Shown: one piece after another, positions 24,339-36,160 of the stretch
Layout: the number at the start of each line of letters is the position of its first letter
Position numbering within the stretch: the first letter of the stretch is position 1
From: Ryuthela nishihirai
Taxonomy: Eukaryota; Arthropoda; Arachnida; Araneae; Heptathelidae
Assembly (NCBI GenBank): GCA_038380435.1
Contig: JAWZYU010000034.1
Span: 20,005,404 to 20,069,403, forward strand
Direction: 5' to 3'
Length of the DNA stretch: 64,000 nucleotides
The notes under the pieces: model-generated
Told to the model about the DNA's origin: nothing
Database searches by the model: none
Seen by the model: only the letters and a program-made list of their open reading frames with translations
Translations under genes and position numbers: made by a program

Positions 24339-24981
24339 AACTGAATACGTGCTTGTCCCAAGCTATGCAGCAATTAATTACTCCCCCCACCTCCTAACAC
24401 TTTCCACTACGACTACGCAACCTACAGTAGAATCACATCTCTTTCCACAAAATGTCAAACTAAAATTCTTAACTTATTATTACATAACACAATTATACAC
24501 TAAATATTTATAAATATATAGCTATAACAATCTATAAGTTTAAAATCATTGGCATTATGATGCATGAATAAAAACAATGAATATTGTTCATTTACATACT
24601 ATAGATACATATTAATATTAAGCAAAAAATGTGTTAGAAAGTTTAATTATCAATCATTTTTGCCATACTTCAATAAAACGAATTTTGAATGGTTGGCAAT
24701 CATGCATTTAAGAAAAGCTTGGCAGCGTATTTTTATGGCAAAGATGCATAATTCATTTACTTACTTAACAATGTAAAGAGAAAATAAAATATTAAATGTA
24801 GAAGCTCAAATATTTAAATTTCAAACAGCTTCAGGTATACAGAAATATTTGTCAGTAAAATATTAAGGAAATTATTACGAAAAAATTCATTATTATTAAG
24901 AAATTATTATGAGAAATACATTTGCACATAAATCAACAAGGACTTAGGAAATGAAAATTAATATATAGAACGATACATAAC
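24339..24981. other. AT-rich intron, nothing recognised
   Basis: Strongly AT-rich intronic DNA adjoining the donor of exon 8. No repeat or ORF of note. Confidence 0.6.
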
Positions 24982-25070
24982 CTGTTAAAAATGATTGTGT
25001 GAAAAAGAAACCAGATATCCAAAAGACATTTGGAGCTCCATTTTCTATCCACGTGCTAAAGAATTTCAAC
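24982..25070 (-). CDS. Dynein heavy chain exon (window exon 8)
   Basis: One base finishes the split Arg codon, 29 residues follow ([29 protein letters not shown]), and one base of the next Gly codon closes it. [15 protein letters not shown] is a universal heavy-chain C-terminal motif. Acceptor TTTTTCGCAG, donor GTTATG, which is atypical but is the only GT that keeps frame. Confidence 0.95.
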
Positions 25071-26219
25071 CTGCGAAAAATAAATAAATAAAATGACTGC
25101 TCCAGCATCAGAAAAAACAAAATAAAAAATAAACAAACATAATAACTATAAAAAATTTTAACAATATGAAAAGCACATCTGTTTCAATTCTAGTTAATCG
25201 GTTCTATTCTATATCTATTGTACATTCTATTCTATATCTAGTTAGGGTTCAATTTCAAAATTTTCATAGTTGTGAGGTTTTTTTTTTTTGCGAATTTTAG
25301 AGAATGGTGTAATTTTAGTGAGGATTTTACAGATGTTATGAACCTGGACCACCTCACAATTTGATTGTAAATTGGGATTTTCCAATTTATTTTTTGTTTT
25401 CAGGAAAACTTTATTGAAAAATGGCTTGTTTCCGTGTCCTGCACGAAATCAGTCCTTTTCAGTTTCCAGGAATTGAAGTTTAAAAAAAGATCTAAATACC
25501 TACCACACTCATAGCATTTACATTGAGGGGAGAGATGACTCCTAAGACTTCTAGCAAACAATAAACAAGCAACAATGGACGCCAACAAATACAATTAGTC
25601 CTATGATAGTCTGATTCCTAGTATACTAAAAGCCGTGCCTTGCATGGTACCAGAAATATCAAGCACGGACTGTAGGTGATTGGAAAAAAGTACTACTGAT
25701 CTGATGAATCGCGTTTACCTATGTACAACGAAGATAAATGATAGACTTATGTTGAAAGAAGTATAAGGTACTGGATTTTATTACAGACAATACAAGATGA
25801 CCATGTTGGTGTGATTCGAGGGATGTTTTACTGAAATGTTTTGGGTTTTCTGATGCATTACGGTTGATTATTTCACATGGCGCTGTTTTCAGAGGTCTAT
25901 AAAATATCATATACCTTTTTGCCACCATCGATAATACTCGATCTGGTGTCCTTGTTCTTCAAAAATTGCCCCACAGCTTACTACTAACTTCCACTGTAGT
26001 AGGATTCTGCCAAGCACTGTTATAACTAATGGGTCCCATTCCTCTTTACATGTTTCCTATAATTCATCAAAAGTCCACGGTCGATGTTTACTCATTCTGT
26101 GAATTCAGAAAAATGTCCTCGAATAGTAAGCATAAATTTCGATTTCCTCTATCATCCATTGAAGATATATTTGCAAAGATGATGAGATTTGCTTAATGCG
26201 ACCATATGATGTGGAATTA
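25071..26219. other. Intron, possible Tc1-type relic near 25690
   Basis: 25685-25715 reads, on the plus strand, like a decayed WKKVL..SDESRF motif of Tc1-type transposases. The surrounding frame does not support it and no terminal repeats were found. Otherwise unremarkable intron. Confidence 0.25.
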
Positions 26220-26221
26220 TA

Positions 26222-27690
26222 CAGGGTGTCTCAAAAATATAGGTACAAACGTTTAGGGGAGGTAGATAACATCTAAAGGAATGAGAATTGCATAGAAACC
26301 CATAACCGGAAACGTCACCGTAAGTCAATAGGCGGCGCTGTTCATCAGTGCGCTAGAGGGAAAATTTCAGATTTCCTCATTCAAGCGGTAGTCGGCTGAC
26401 GAAGAGCATGCAAAGGTATTCAAACAGGGAGCTGGCAGACATGCACTTAGTGTATGGAATAGCTGAGGGCAACGGATGAGCAGCTCAATGAATGTATCAA
26501 GAACGCTTCCCACACAGACATGTACCGGACCACCGTTTGTTTGTGCATGCGCATCAAAATTTGTGCGATTATGGGTCATTAAGAGGTAGCAGAAGTGAGG
26601 GTAGGCCACGAGCAACGCGTGCTCCCGCCATAGAAGAAAGTGTGTTGGATGCCGTGGAGACTAATCCTAGTACCAGCACATGTACCATTGCCTCTGCCAT
26701 AGGAGTGTCTCGTTGCAGTGTACAGTGCGTTTTGCATGGTGAATCCTTACACCCCTTTCGTCTCCAAAGGATTCAGTTACTTCTCCCCGCAGATCATCCT
26801 GCACGTGTGCGTTTTGCACAGTGGTATCTCCAAGAAAGTGCCCAAGATGTGAATTTCCCAGTTTATGTTTTGTTTACTGATGAGGCCAGTTTCACTCGGG
26901 ATGGCATATTCAATCAGCACAATGCGCATTTGTGGGCTCACGAGAACCTCCACAGTGTGCGCACCCATGCAGCACAACATTGTTTCGCAGTAAATGTGTG
27001 GGCAGGTTTGGTCGGCGACTGCTTAGTTGGGACATACCTTTTACCATCCCACATGACCTCCGCGAAGTATCTGATCTTTCTGGAACAGGTTCTACCAGGC
27101 TTACTTGCCCATGTTCCAGCAAATGTGAGATGTAACATGTGGTTTCAACATAATGGGGCGCCTCCCCATATGGAAGGTGTGTTTGTGCGCATTTGAACAT
27201 GTCTTTTGGGCAACGATGGATTGGGCGTGCTGGACCAGTTGCCTGGCCCCCACGCTCACCTGATTTAACGAGCATTGATTTCTTTCTGTTGGGGGCCCTC
27301 AAAGCTACCGTGTATGAATTGCCTGTGGAGTCTGACATGGATCTCGTGGCAAGGCTCGTCTGCGCTGCTGCTACTATCAAAGAAACTCCAGGTGTGTTCG
27401 ACGGTGTCCGGCAATCAATGCTCCGTCGTCAGGCATGCATCGCGTCTCATGGTGGAAACTTCGAGCATCTGCTGTAACATTATGAAATGTATCATTTAGT
27501 ACGCCATTTGTAATAATTATGTCCAATAAATGTTTTCCCATTAATCACTGTCTTGTGTCCTTTCAGATCTTGTACCTCTGCTACCACTTTCCCATGACAT
27601 TTCCGGTTATGGGTTCCTATGCAATTCTCATTCCTTTAGATGTTATCTACCTCCCCTAAAAGTTTGTACCTATATTTTTGAGACACCCTG
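26222..27690 (+). mobile_element. Mariner/Tc1-superfamily transposon, full length
   Basis: 1,469 bp. It begins CAGGGTGTCTCAAAAATATA and ends with its inverse; the inverted repeats extend about 95 bp with only a few mismatches. The target TA is duplicated (26220-26221 and 27691-27692). It carries one transposase gene, inactivated (see 26408-27476). It lies in the intron between dynein exons 7 and 8, antisense to the gene. Confidence 0.95.
26408..27476 (+). pseudogene. Mariner-type transposase, inactivated
   Basis: About 355 codons. The N-terminal helix-turn-helix region starts MQRYSNRELADMHLVYGIAE, and two in-frame TGA codons follow at 26477 and 26489. The GRPRATRAP linker is present. The catalytic region has FTDEASFTRDG (first Asp) and SPDLTSIDFFLLGALK (third acidic residue). 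The second motif reads WFQHNGAPPH, Asn where Asp is normal. A one-base frameshift near 27190 separates the two ORFs (26492-27196 and 27193-27477). Four independent lesions mean no activity. Confidence 0.93.
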
Positions 27691-27692
27691 TA

Positions 27693-28317
27693 AATGTCCA
27701 GGCAATTCGTCCAGGAGGATAGTACAGGGAGTTCAATTTGGAGTTCAGATTTACAATTTCCTGTTATATCTGTATCCAATAATGACCCTGAAACCTTTGG
27801 GAAAATTTTCGCACATTCTTTCTACTCCTTTGATAGTGGATAATGATTTGATAGTAGATAATGATGCCTTGAACGTAAATAAATAACATTTGTTGATCTG
27901 CAAATTGAAGGAAGCCAAATTTTTGTAAGGGAGTTTTTGTAAATTTACTAAAAATGCATATGTATGGTAAATCAAGGTGCTCCACGTAAAATTTTTTAGT
28001 AAATTCAGGTGCTCTGTCTTCAAAAAGAAAAGTTTGAAAATCAGTGTTCTAGTTTTTCATAAACTTCCATAAAACGCCATTTTCTACGGAAGGAACTGCA
28101 CAAGCACCTTGTTACTATACTATTGTAAATATAACTTATATTGTTGACTTGTTACTATAACGTAACATAAGCTCAATGACTGGTACTCTGCAACCATTAC
28201 AATGACGCCTTATAAGAACCGAGAATAAAATGTCTAACTATCAGATAAAATAAATATTAAATTATTTTATATTGTTACACAGACAAAAAATATTGCAAGC
28301 AAAAAATGAAAAATTAC
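27693..28317. other. Intron sequence, nothing recognised
   Basis: AT-rich DNA between the mariner element and dynein exon 7. Short minus-strand ORFs are not protein-like. Confidence 0.6.
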
Positions 28318-28583
28318 CTTGCTATGAGATCAGCGACGTAGCTACCAAGAGGCTTTAATGAGGGATATGATTTCGATGCCCAAACTGTGGGTATTTTGCC
28401 AATCAACATAGAATCAAACACCTCCTCCAGCTCAGTGGACATCACAACTATTCCTTTAACAGCTTTCTGCAAGTTTTTTAAAGACTCTCGAACAATTGAA
28501 GTAAGTCTATTGAAGCGTATTAGTTCTTGTCTAAGAACAGTGTTCATTGATTCTGAATAGTCTACTTTATACTGAATATTTAC
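28318..28583 (-). CDS. Dynein heavy chain exon (window exon 7)
   Basis: Largest exon here: 88 residues plus two bases. It contains [39 protein letters not shown] and [20 protein letters not shown], the core of the dynein C-terminal domain. Acceptor CTCTTCAG, donor GTAATT. The intron on its 5' side (28584-36560) carries the nearly intact I-type LINE in antisense orientation. Confidence 0.97.
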
Positions 28584-29459
28584 CTGAAGAGAAAAATTAA
28601 GATTATTACTTAAGTATATATATATATACATATACAAGAATGAGCTCTTCATCATGATAAGTAAGTATGACCAGCGATCTGAACATAGACTACAAACACC
28701 TATTATGAACTTTTTTCACTTTATTTGGTCTAATTTGAAAAACAAAAGAAAACAGGCTTGCAAAAATCATTTACTCAGTTTATACATAAGTACATTTTTT
28801 AAATCTCTTGAATCTTTTAAATCTCACACTGTTTACCAGACTGATCATGACTGTCTGTTGGATAAGCTTCCAAAGTCTTGAAAGCATTGGAGGACATTTA
28901 TAGCTCGAATCACATTAGTCTGGGATCTTCTGGACCCTAATATACCGATTGCTCAACCGAGCGTAGAGTCATTCGTATAACATCTCTGTGCTATACTGTG
29001 GTAATGAAACTCTCTAGAGACATTAATTCAACGTTTTCTAAATAGGAAATGAGTGGTGCAGAATCAGAGCCAGCCATTATAGCACCCTGGACTTGCTTTT
29101 CCAGTTATGGATGCAAATTTCTCATCAGTAGTTCTGCATGCAAGCAACATGTGCAAACCAATGCAGTCTTTACCTACACAAGATTTTGCTCAATGGTGGT
29201 CGCTCCTTCATCTAGCATCACAGAATAATCTTCTGGAATCAGAAACTTCAAATATTCTATTACGTTGCTTTAAAGGTCCAAGTTCACTACCACAGCAAAC
29301 CTTAGAAATGATTATGGCGTTTTTTTATTTGTTCCTTAATTTATGGTAACTAGTGTATAATAAAAAAATAACAAGGAACTGTAAAATTTTGAAGGTGGTT
29401 ATATTGACTCATTTATTGTGTAAATATATTTTTGGAGCATAGTGTCGCACACGGTTTAG
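28584..29459. other. Intron sequence, nothing recognised
   Basis: A short TA microsatellite (28616-28632) and otherwise unremarkable intron. The plus-strand ORF at 29107-29349 has no motif I recognise. Confidence 0.55.
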
Positions 29460-29469
29460 TGAAATTTTT

Positions 29470-29640
29470 TCGACATTTGTTCGAAGGAAGCTTATTCGAT
29501 GGAAATTGTTCGAACGGAAATCTGTTCGACTGAAATTTGTTCGAAACGAAAATTTGTTCGGAATGAAAACTTGTTCGAACTGTAATTTGTTTGAAAAATA
29601 TGTAATTTGTATGACGGGGATTTGATCGAAACAGAAATAT
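29470..29640. repeat. Degenerate tandem repeat, TTCGAA-rich
   Basis: About nine imperfect units of roughly 16-19 bp built on GAAATTTGTTCGAA, for example GAAATCTGTTCGAC, GAAATTTGTTCGAA, GAAAATTTGTTCGG and GAAAACTTGTTCGAA. Units drift towards both ends, as in a decaying minisatellite. Confidence 0.85.
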
Positions 29641-30235
29641 ATTCTACCAATATTTTGTTGAAGGTTAGCGAATTGAGAAATTTGGAGAGGCTGCTAGAGG
29701 GCATATGCCCCATGCCTCGATAAGGTCTCTGGGGCGGGAGGAGGGAGTCTAGTAAGAAAGGAGATAGAAGATGAGGCTAAACTTTATATTAGAGTAAAAC
29801 ACTTGTGTTCCATGCAATCTAGACACCGTTTATTTCCTTTTAGTTATCACTATTCTTATAAACTATAAGCAGAGCTTTGTAAAAGAAATTTTGTTTGAAA
29901 TTTAAAACTGGAGTATTTTCCACAACTATACACTGAGTGATCATTGGAATATGACCACCCATCCCATGTTATATCAGTGGGATGCTAATTTCGAATCCTA
30001 CAACTTTTAAAATAGACGTTTAATGAGAAACTGCGACTGAAGGTAAATTAAATAACTAAGTCATTACTATCTAAATATCGATTAGTTTCGACAATATTCT
30101 TTCAATATTTAAAGCCAGTTCTTATATAGCTACATGTTTTAAAAGTGTGTGCAAATAATGCCTTCAATATTCTTTTACTGTTTTTGATAAATTTCTTAGA
30201 ACATACTGCTGTTCTGGAAGGTTTAAACATCCGTA

Positions 30236-30393
30236 CAGTCACTCAAAAAAGTATCCGAACACTACGGTTGATTACAGAATTCAGAAAAAATATCTGGCAA
30301 TGATTTTTTTAGAAATTAGTGATCTGGCAACCTTCGTGTCACATGACACGAAGGTTGCCAGATCACTAATTTCTAAAAAAAACGTTGCCAGAT
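30236..30393. repeat. Half Tc1-type MITE followed by a 50-bp-arm hairpin
   Basis: After TA, CAGTCACTCAAAAAAGTATC begins the same terminal repeat as the MITE at 36920-37039 and extends about 45 bp. No opposite terminus follows. Instead 30292-30341 and 30344-30393 form an inverted repeat: 38 bp perfect with a 2-nt loop, plus 12 bp with two mismatches. Confidence 0.85.
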
Positions 30394-31192
30394 GTTTTTT
30401 TACGTATCAATATATACGTATCAATGCATACGTATCAATACAGAAAATGACTATTAAAATTCTCTTTCCTTGAGTTGATTATGTGGATGTCAATGTCGTA
30501 TTTCAGGGCTTTGATTCTGATCATGTACCCCCTCGGTGTGAGCGCCTATACGCGGTGAGGGGGACCACCCTGTGAAGGCTCCGCTGGCTCGGTTACCTTC
30601 GCAGGGTCCTAAACGCTCGCCTGCATGTTTGCCGTGCGCGGAGACCCGTGTCCCGGGAAAGGGGGATCCCCGTCTTCTCTCCTCAGCTCATGACTGGCGG
30701 GGTCCCCATTGGCCGTCTTGCCATTGGGGAGCCTGTCGCGGGGATGGTCAGCGGATTCCGGGGCCTCTGCTATACACTGCTTGGCCTCTGCTTCCAGTAA
30801 ATGGGAGCTCCTGGGGTGGCCCCCCCAAGAGCAATCGGCTGGTGGGCAGGTCCTGCTAGGGTCAACCGTGCAGAGCGGTGAGTAACCTTGCACACGGTCT
30901 GGGTACAGGTTTACAAGTTTCCTCACAGATTATTTTCCTTTTGCAGTTATCCTTTCTTTGTGCGGCCAGTTTGGCCAGTCACAATTTTCTTATTTTACGC
31001 TTCGATTCATTTGTGTAGAACGCTTTTGTTCTGCACATTTCTCTTTTTATTTTCCTTCTATTTATTTGAGAGGGCTTGGCTCACTGTCTATGTGGGTATA
31101 GTGCCTGCGTAGCCCTGGCGCCCGACTGGCGTCCCCTTGTTGGGCTCCGTGGAGGGTGGGGACAGTGGGCACTGAACCACACAAAAAAAAAC

Positions 31193-32461
31193 ATGAGAGA
31201 GAATGAGGAAAATGCGATCACTGCCAACAAGAGGGCTCGACATGAACCCCCGTCTTCTTCGTCTATGTTATCACTGCCGTTATCTTCTGTGTCTGTGTCT
31301 TCGTCCCTGAAGTTCCTGATCATCCATTCCACGGGTGATCAGGTGTTCGGGGACATGTCCCCTTTTTTAGTTAACAAAGGTTTAAAAGGTCTTGCGGGAG
31401 AGCCGAAATCCGTAAAGCGCTTATCTGGCGACTTGCAGGTTGAGACCGCTTATTCCAAACACTCGGAACTACTCCTGAAAGTCAAAGAAATTGGTGGGGT
31501 GGCTGTCGAAGTCACTCCCCACAAAACTCTGAATTCCTCACGGGGTGTGATAACTGAGTGGGGCCTCCTCAAAGTCACTGAGGAGGAAATCCTCTCAGAG
31601 CTCACACCTCAAGGAGTAACAGTGGTCCACCGGGTTTCGACACACCGTGATGGGAAATTAGCACCCACCCGGGTGCTTATTGTGACATTCAACACGCCAC
31701 GCCTGCCTACTTCCATCAAGGCAGGTTATTTACATTGTGAGGTATGGCTGTATATACTGAACCCTCTGCGCTGTTTTCAGTGTCAGATATATGGTCATGC
31801 CTGCACAGCATGCAGGGGCAAGCCCACCTGTGCTCGCTGTGGCAGTAAGGATCATCTCGATCCTGACTGCACAGCAGAAAAGGCATGCTGTGTGAATTGC
31901 AGTGGCGAACATCTGGCATACTCCCGCAACTGTCTGAAGTGGAAGGAGGAAAAGAAGGTGCAACGCTTGAAAGTAGTAAACAACATTTCTTATGCTTAGG
32001 CGAGAAAGCTTGCTGCACCACCTGGCTAGGTTTCCTATGCCAGTGCAGTCATTGGGAAGCCCATCGTTCCAATGACTTCAGTGGCGGTGCAGACTGACAT
32101 CAGTGTACCACCTACTGAGTCTTTCTCGCTCGCAGCCAAGTACCTCCTGACGCAGGCGAAACCGAGGGTGGTGTCGACTTCGACATCTACCCAGGTTTCC
32201 ATTCCTGCAACAAAGCCTTCCACCTCCACCAGAAGGCCTCCTCCTCCCCGTTTTCAGACAGCAAGACCTTCAAAACCTAAGGGGCCCCCACCGGGGCCGA
32301 AAAAGAAATTAATAACTGGTCCGCAAAGGGCGGTCACCGATCCATGCCCCTCGGACGACTCCGAGGACATGGATACCGACCGCCCCCTATTAACTAAACC
32401 GTCCTCTGCGGCGGTTAAGTTGAATAGGAATTCGTCATCTGCCCACTCTTCTAAGTCCTGA
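31193..32461 (+). pseudogene. LINE ORF1, nucleic-acid-binding protein, two stops
   Basis: About 422 codons from ATG at 31193 (MRENEENAITANKRARHEPP) to TGA at 32459. I prefer this ATG to the upstream one at 31076 because the copy at 20100-20500 loses similarity before it. Three cysteine knuckles occur near residues 200-255: CFQCQIYGHACTAC, CARCGSKDHLDPDC (both CX2CX4HX4C) and CVNCSGEHLAYSRNC (atypical). A proline/serine/threonine-rich tail follows. In-frame TAG codons at 31997 and 32027 truncate it after the knuckles. ORF1 proteins of this type bind the element RNA in the ribonucleoprotein particle. Confidence 0.9.
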
Positions 32462-32462
32462 G

Positions 32463-35400
32463 ATGGCCACACTCCTACAATGGAATTGTCGTGGATTCCA
32501 GAGGAATCTTGACGACATCAAGGCCCTCCTTCAGGCACACCAGCCCATCTGTGTGTGCCTGCAGGAGACATACTTGCAGCCAGTCACAGATCCCATGATC
32601 CGGCACTTTTCACTAGTTCGCCGGGACCGAGATGGAGATGGTCCAGCTCGCGGGGGTGTCGCCATCCTCGTGAGCAACCATTCTCCATTCCAGGTCGTAC
32701 CCCTCACCACCAACTTAGAGGCGGTAGCCATCCGTCTCTTCGTGGGGTTCTCGCTGACTGTCTGCTCTGTATATCTTCCACCTGGGAGCATCGTCTTCCA
32801 GGAAGACCTTGATGATCTCGTCTCGCAGCTGCCGTCCCCCTTCCTCATTATGGGGGACCTCAATGGACACAGTCCACTTTGGGGCAGTGCTGACACCAAC
32901 GGGAGGGGCGGGGTCCTGGAGCAGTGGCTCCTGGATCCTTCTCTCTCCCTGTTGAACACCGGTGTCAGTACTTACTTTCACTCCCCAACCCACACTTTCA
33001 CTGCCATTGACCTTACCATCTGCTCCTCCTCGATCCTTCCACTCTTTACATGGGAGGTCGAGGACAACCCGTATGGAAGCGATCACCTCCCCGTGGTGTG
33101 CACCATCTCCCGTGGGGGGTCTTGCAGCCCTTCACGCGTCTCACGGTGGAGGCTTGATCGGGCTGACTGGGGTGCTTTCGAGCTGCTCTCTGAGCTCGAT
33201 GACCACTCTGTCAGCCAGGAGCCCATCAATGTGGCAGTAGCGGAGATAACGGACTGTATCGTAGATGCAGCTGCATCAACCATTCCTCAAACTTCTACAC
33301 GGTTTCCTCGCTTTCCGAAACCGTGGTGGAATCCAGATTGCACCACAGCTCGCAAGGCTCAGAACAAGGCTTGGGGGGTGTTTCGGAGATATCCGACAAC
33401 CCCCAACCTCGAAAAGTTCAAACGCGCCAGGGCGAAAGCTCGTTTCGTCCGACGCCAGAGCCAGAAGGAATCTTGGATCAAGTATACGTCTTCCATCACT
33501 CGCACGACTAGTTCCAAGGTCCTGTGGGATAAAGTCCGGAAGATGGGTGGGAACTACACGTCCCACTCGTTATCGATCCTGGAGCACAATGGACAGGCAA
33601 TTGCTGATCCGAAAGCAATTGCTGACACTCTGGGGGAGTCATTCTCCTCCATCTCTTCATCTTCTTCTTACTTCCCCGAGTTTCTGGCCCAGAAGGGCAG
33701 GGCGGAACGCTCTCCACTGTCTTTCCACTTGAATGGCCTGGAGCCTTATAACAGGCCATTCACAGCGGAGGAGCTTCACCTTGCCCTGCACTCTTCTCGT
33801 GCCTCTGCTGTAGGGCCGGACAATGTCCATTATGCCATGCTCCAACATCTTTCACCATCGAGTAAGGATCGGCTGCTCCATCTCTTCAATCGCATTTTTC
33901 TCGAGGAGCAGTTTCCGGACTCCTGGCGGGAGGCCATCATCTTGGCCTTCCCCAAGCCAGGCAAAGATCCCAAGATTCCTTCCAATTATCGTCCCATCGC
34001 GTTGACGAGCTGCGTGTGCAAGGTGTTGGAAAGAATGGTAAATGCCAGACTCATCTGGTATTTAGAACATCACAACCTTCTTTCCAACACCCAGTGTGGC
34101 TTTCGCAGGCAACAGTCAACTCTTGACCATCTGATACGCCTCAAATCAGCTATCAGAAATTCATTTTTAAGAAGAGAGCACTTGGTGTCAATTTTCTTCG
34201 ACATCAAAAAAGCGTACGACATGGCTTGGAGATTCGGCATTCTTCGTGACCTCTACAGCTTCGGCTTGAGAGGTCACATGCCGATCTTCATCTCCAACTT
34301 CTTATCGACACATTCTTTTCGTGTCCGTGTCGGTAACACTCTCTCGCGGCCGTACCCCCAAGAACAGGGGGTGCCACAAGGCTGCGTTCTGAGTGTTACG
34401 CTTTTCACTGTCAAAATTAATTCTATAACTAGACAACTTCTTCCATCAGTAGGCAATGCCCTCTATGTTGATGACTTTAGCATCTTTTGCTCTTTGTCCA
34501 GCATGAGGGTCATTGAAAGACAACTGCAAATTGCCCTGAACAATCTTTCGGTTTGGGCGACGGCAAACGGGTTTCGGTTCTCCCCACAGAAGACCGCTTG
34601 TATGCACTTTTGCCACAAGCGTAATCTTCACCTGGATCCCGAGCTGCGGCTCGGGGGTAACATCATTCCAGTTGTGGCAGAGACCAAGTTTCTCGGTCTC
34701 ATATTCGTTCGGAAATTGACCTTTTTACCTCACATACGTCATCTCAGGTCCAAGTGCACGCGGGCATTGAACATCGTCAAGGTCCTCTCCTCCCTCTCTT
34801 GGGGGCGGACCGATGTTCTTTGCTCCGCCTGTACCATGCACTTGTCCGATTGAAACTGGACTATGGATCCCAGGTGTACAACTCGGCCCGGGATTCGGTG
34901 GTGAAGGTGCTGGACCCCCTCCATCACCAGGCCCTCCATGTTTGCACGGGAGCCTTCCGTACCTCACCGGTCCAGAGTCTTTACGTTGAGACCGACGAAC
35001 CATCTTTATCTCTTCGCAATCAGCAGTTGTCCCTACAATATGCATCTAAATTGCGATCCCTGCCTGGCCATCCCACTTGGAACTGCGTTTTCAGTCCGAA
35101 GTGGGAACTACTTTACAATAATCGGCCGACTGCCATTCGTCCATTTAGTTTGCGAGTCCGAGGCTACCTCAGAGACATCAACACCAGTCTCGATAGCATT
35201 GCACAGTCGACAGCTGAGCCACTTCCACCATGGCTCGCTGTTTCCTCTTCCTGCGATTTTTCCCTGTGCGGGACGGAGAAGGCCTTTACACCCGACTGTG
35301 TGTACCGGCAACTCTTTGCCAGCCATCGTGCTGAGCACCTGGACTTCTTGCCTGTCTTCACAGATGGCTCGAAGTCTAGCACATCTGTGGGATCCACCAT

Positions 35401-36160
35401 GGTCTGCTGTGATGTAATCATTGCAGACCAGATCCCACAGCAGTGTTCCATCTTCACTGCAGAGTTGCACGCTATCAGCCTCGCCTTGGACCACGTGGCG
35501 ACTAAGCATCATCGTCGGTGTGTGCTTTACACCGACTCGCTTAGCTTGCTACAGGCTTTGATCTCGGTGAGGCATCGACCTCACCCTGTTCTTACTAAGA
35601 TCCACCAGCAGCTACATCGTCTGGCAGCCACAACCACAATCCATTTCTGTTGGGTGCCCGATCACGTCGGGATTAGGGGCAATGACTTGGCAGATGCTGC
35701 TGCCAAGTCAGCCACACCCCTGTCCGACTCTCCGTTGCCGGTTCCCTATCTGGATTTCCGGCAGCGTTTTACCACCGAGCTCCGGGCACAGTGGCAGAGA
35801 TCTTGGTCGGAACAGCTTACGAACAAGCTCTTTGAGATCAAACCATGGCAGTCTTGTTACCGCAGGAATCGCAAGGAGGAAGTTGTACTTGCTCAGCTCC
35901 GCTTAGATCACTCGTATATTACTCATTTGTTTCTTCTACGGGCGGACGACGTACCTAAGTGCGAGTTTTGTGACACCATTTTAACTACTAAACATATTTT
36001 AGTCGAATGTCCATGTTTTAATTTCAAACGTCAATGTTATTTTAGCTTTCATAATTTTATGTCCGAGCCTCTTACACTCGGACATCTTTTATCTGATCAT
36101 TGCATTTTATCTCCAGTTTTTACCTTTTTGAAATATTATGGATATTTTAACCGAATTTGA
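32463..36160 (+). pseudogene. LINE ORF2, endonuclease-RT-RNase H, one frameshift
   Basis: Starts one base after the ORF1 stop (TGA G ATG). APE endonuclease: LQWNCRGF, ICVCLQETYL, IMGDLNGHSPLWGS, GSDHLPV. Reverse transcriptase: IFFDIKKAYDMAW, GVPQGCVLSVTLF, ALYVDDFSIF (intact YxDD box). RNase H: FTDGSKSSTS, FTAELHAISLAL, YTDSLSLLQAL, GIRGNDLADAAAKS, with all acidic positions present. C-terminal CEFCDTILTTKHILVECPC. The only disruption I see is a one-base indel in the G run at 34801-34805, which moves the reading frame so the second part is open in another frame (34754-36160). The full product would be about 1,230 residues. Confidence 0.93.
34801..34805 (+). other. Homopolymer frameshift site in LINE ORF2
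   Basis: Run of five G where the ORF2 frame shifts. Before it the frame encodes VKVLSSLSWG; directly after, the continuing protein (DRCSLLRLYHALVRLKLDYG) is in the frame offset by two. The run could be a true mutation or a sequencing/assembly error. Confidence 0.85.

Noticed and set aside
31081..31332. Minus-strand ORFs across the LINE (31081-31332, 32531-33086, 33276-33759 and others)
   Set aside because: Antisense shadows of ORF1/ORF2 in a GC-richer stretch. No independent motif.
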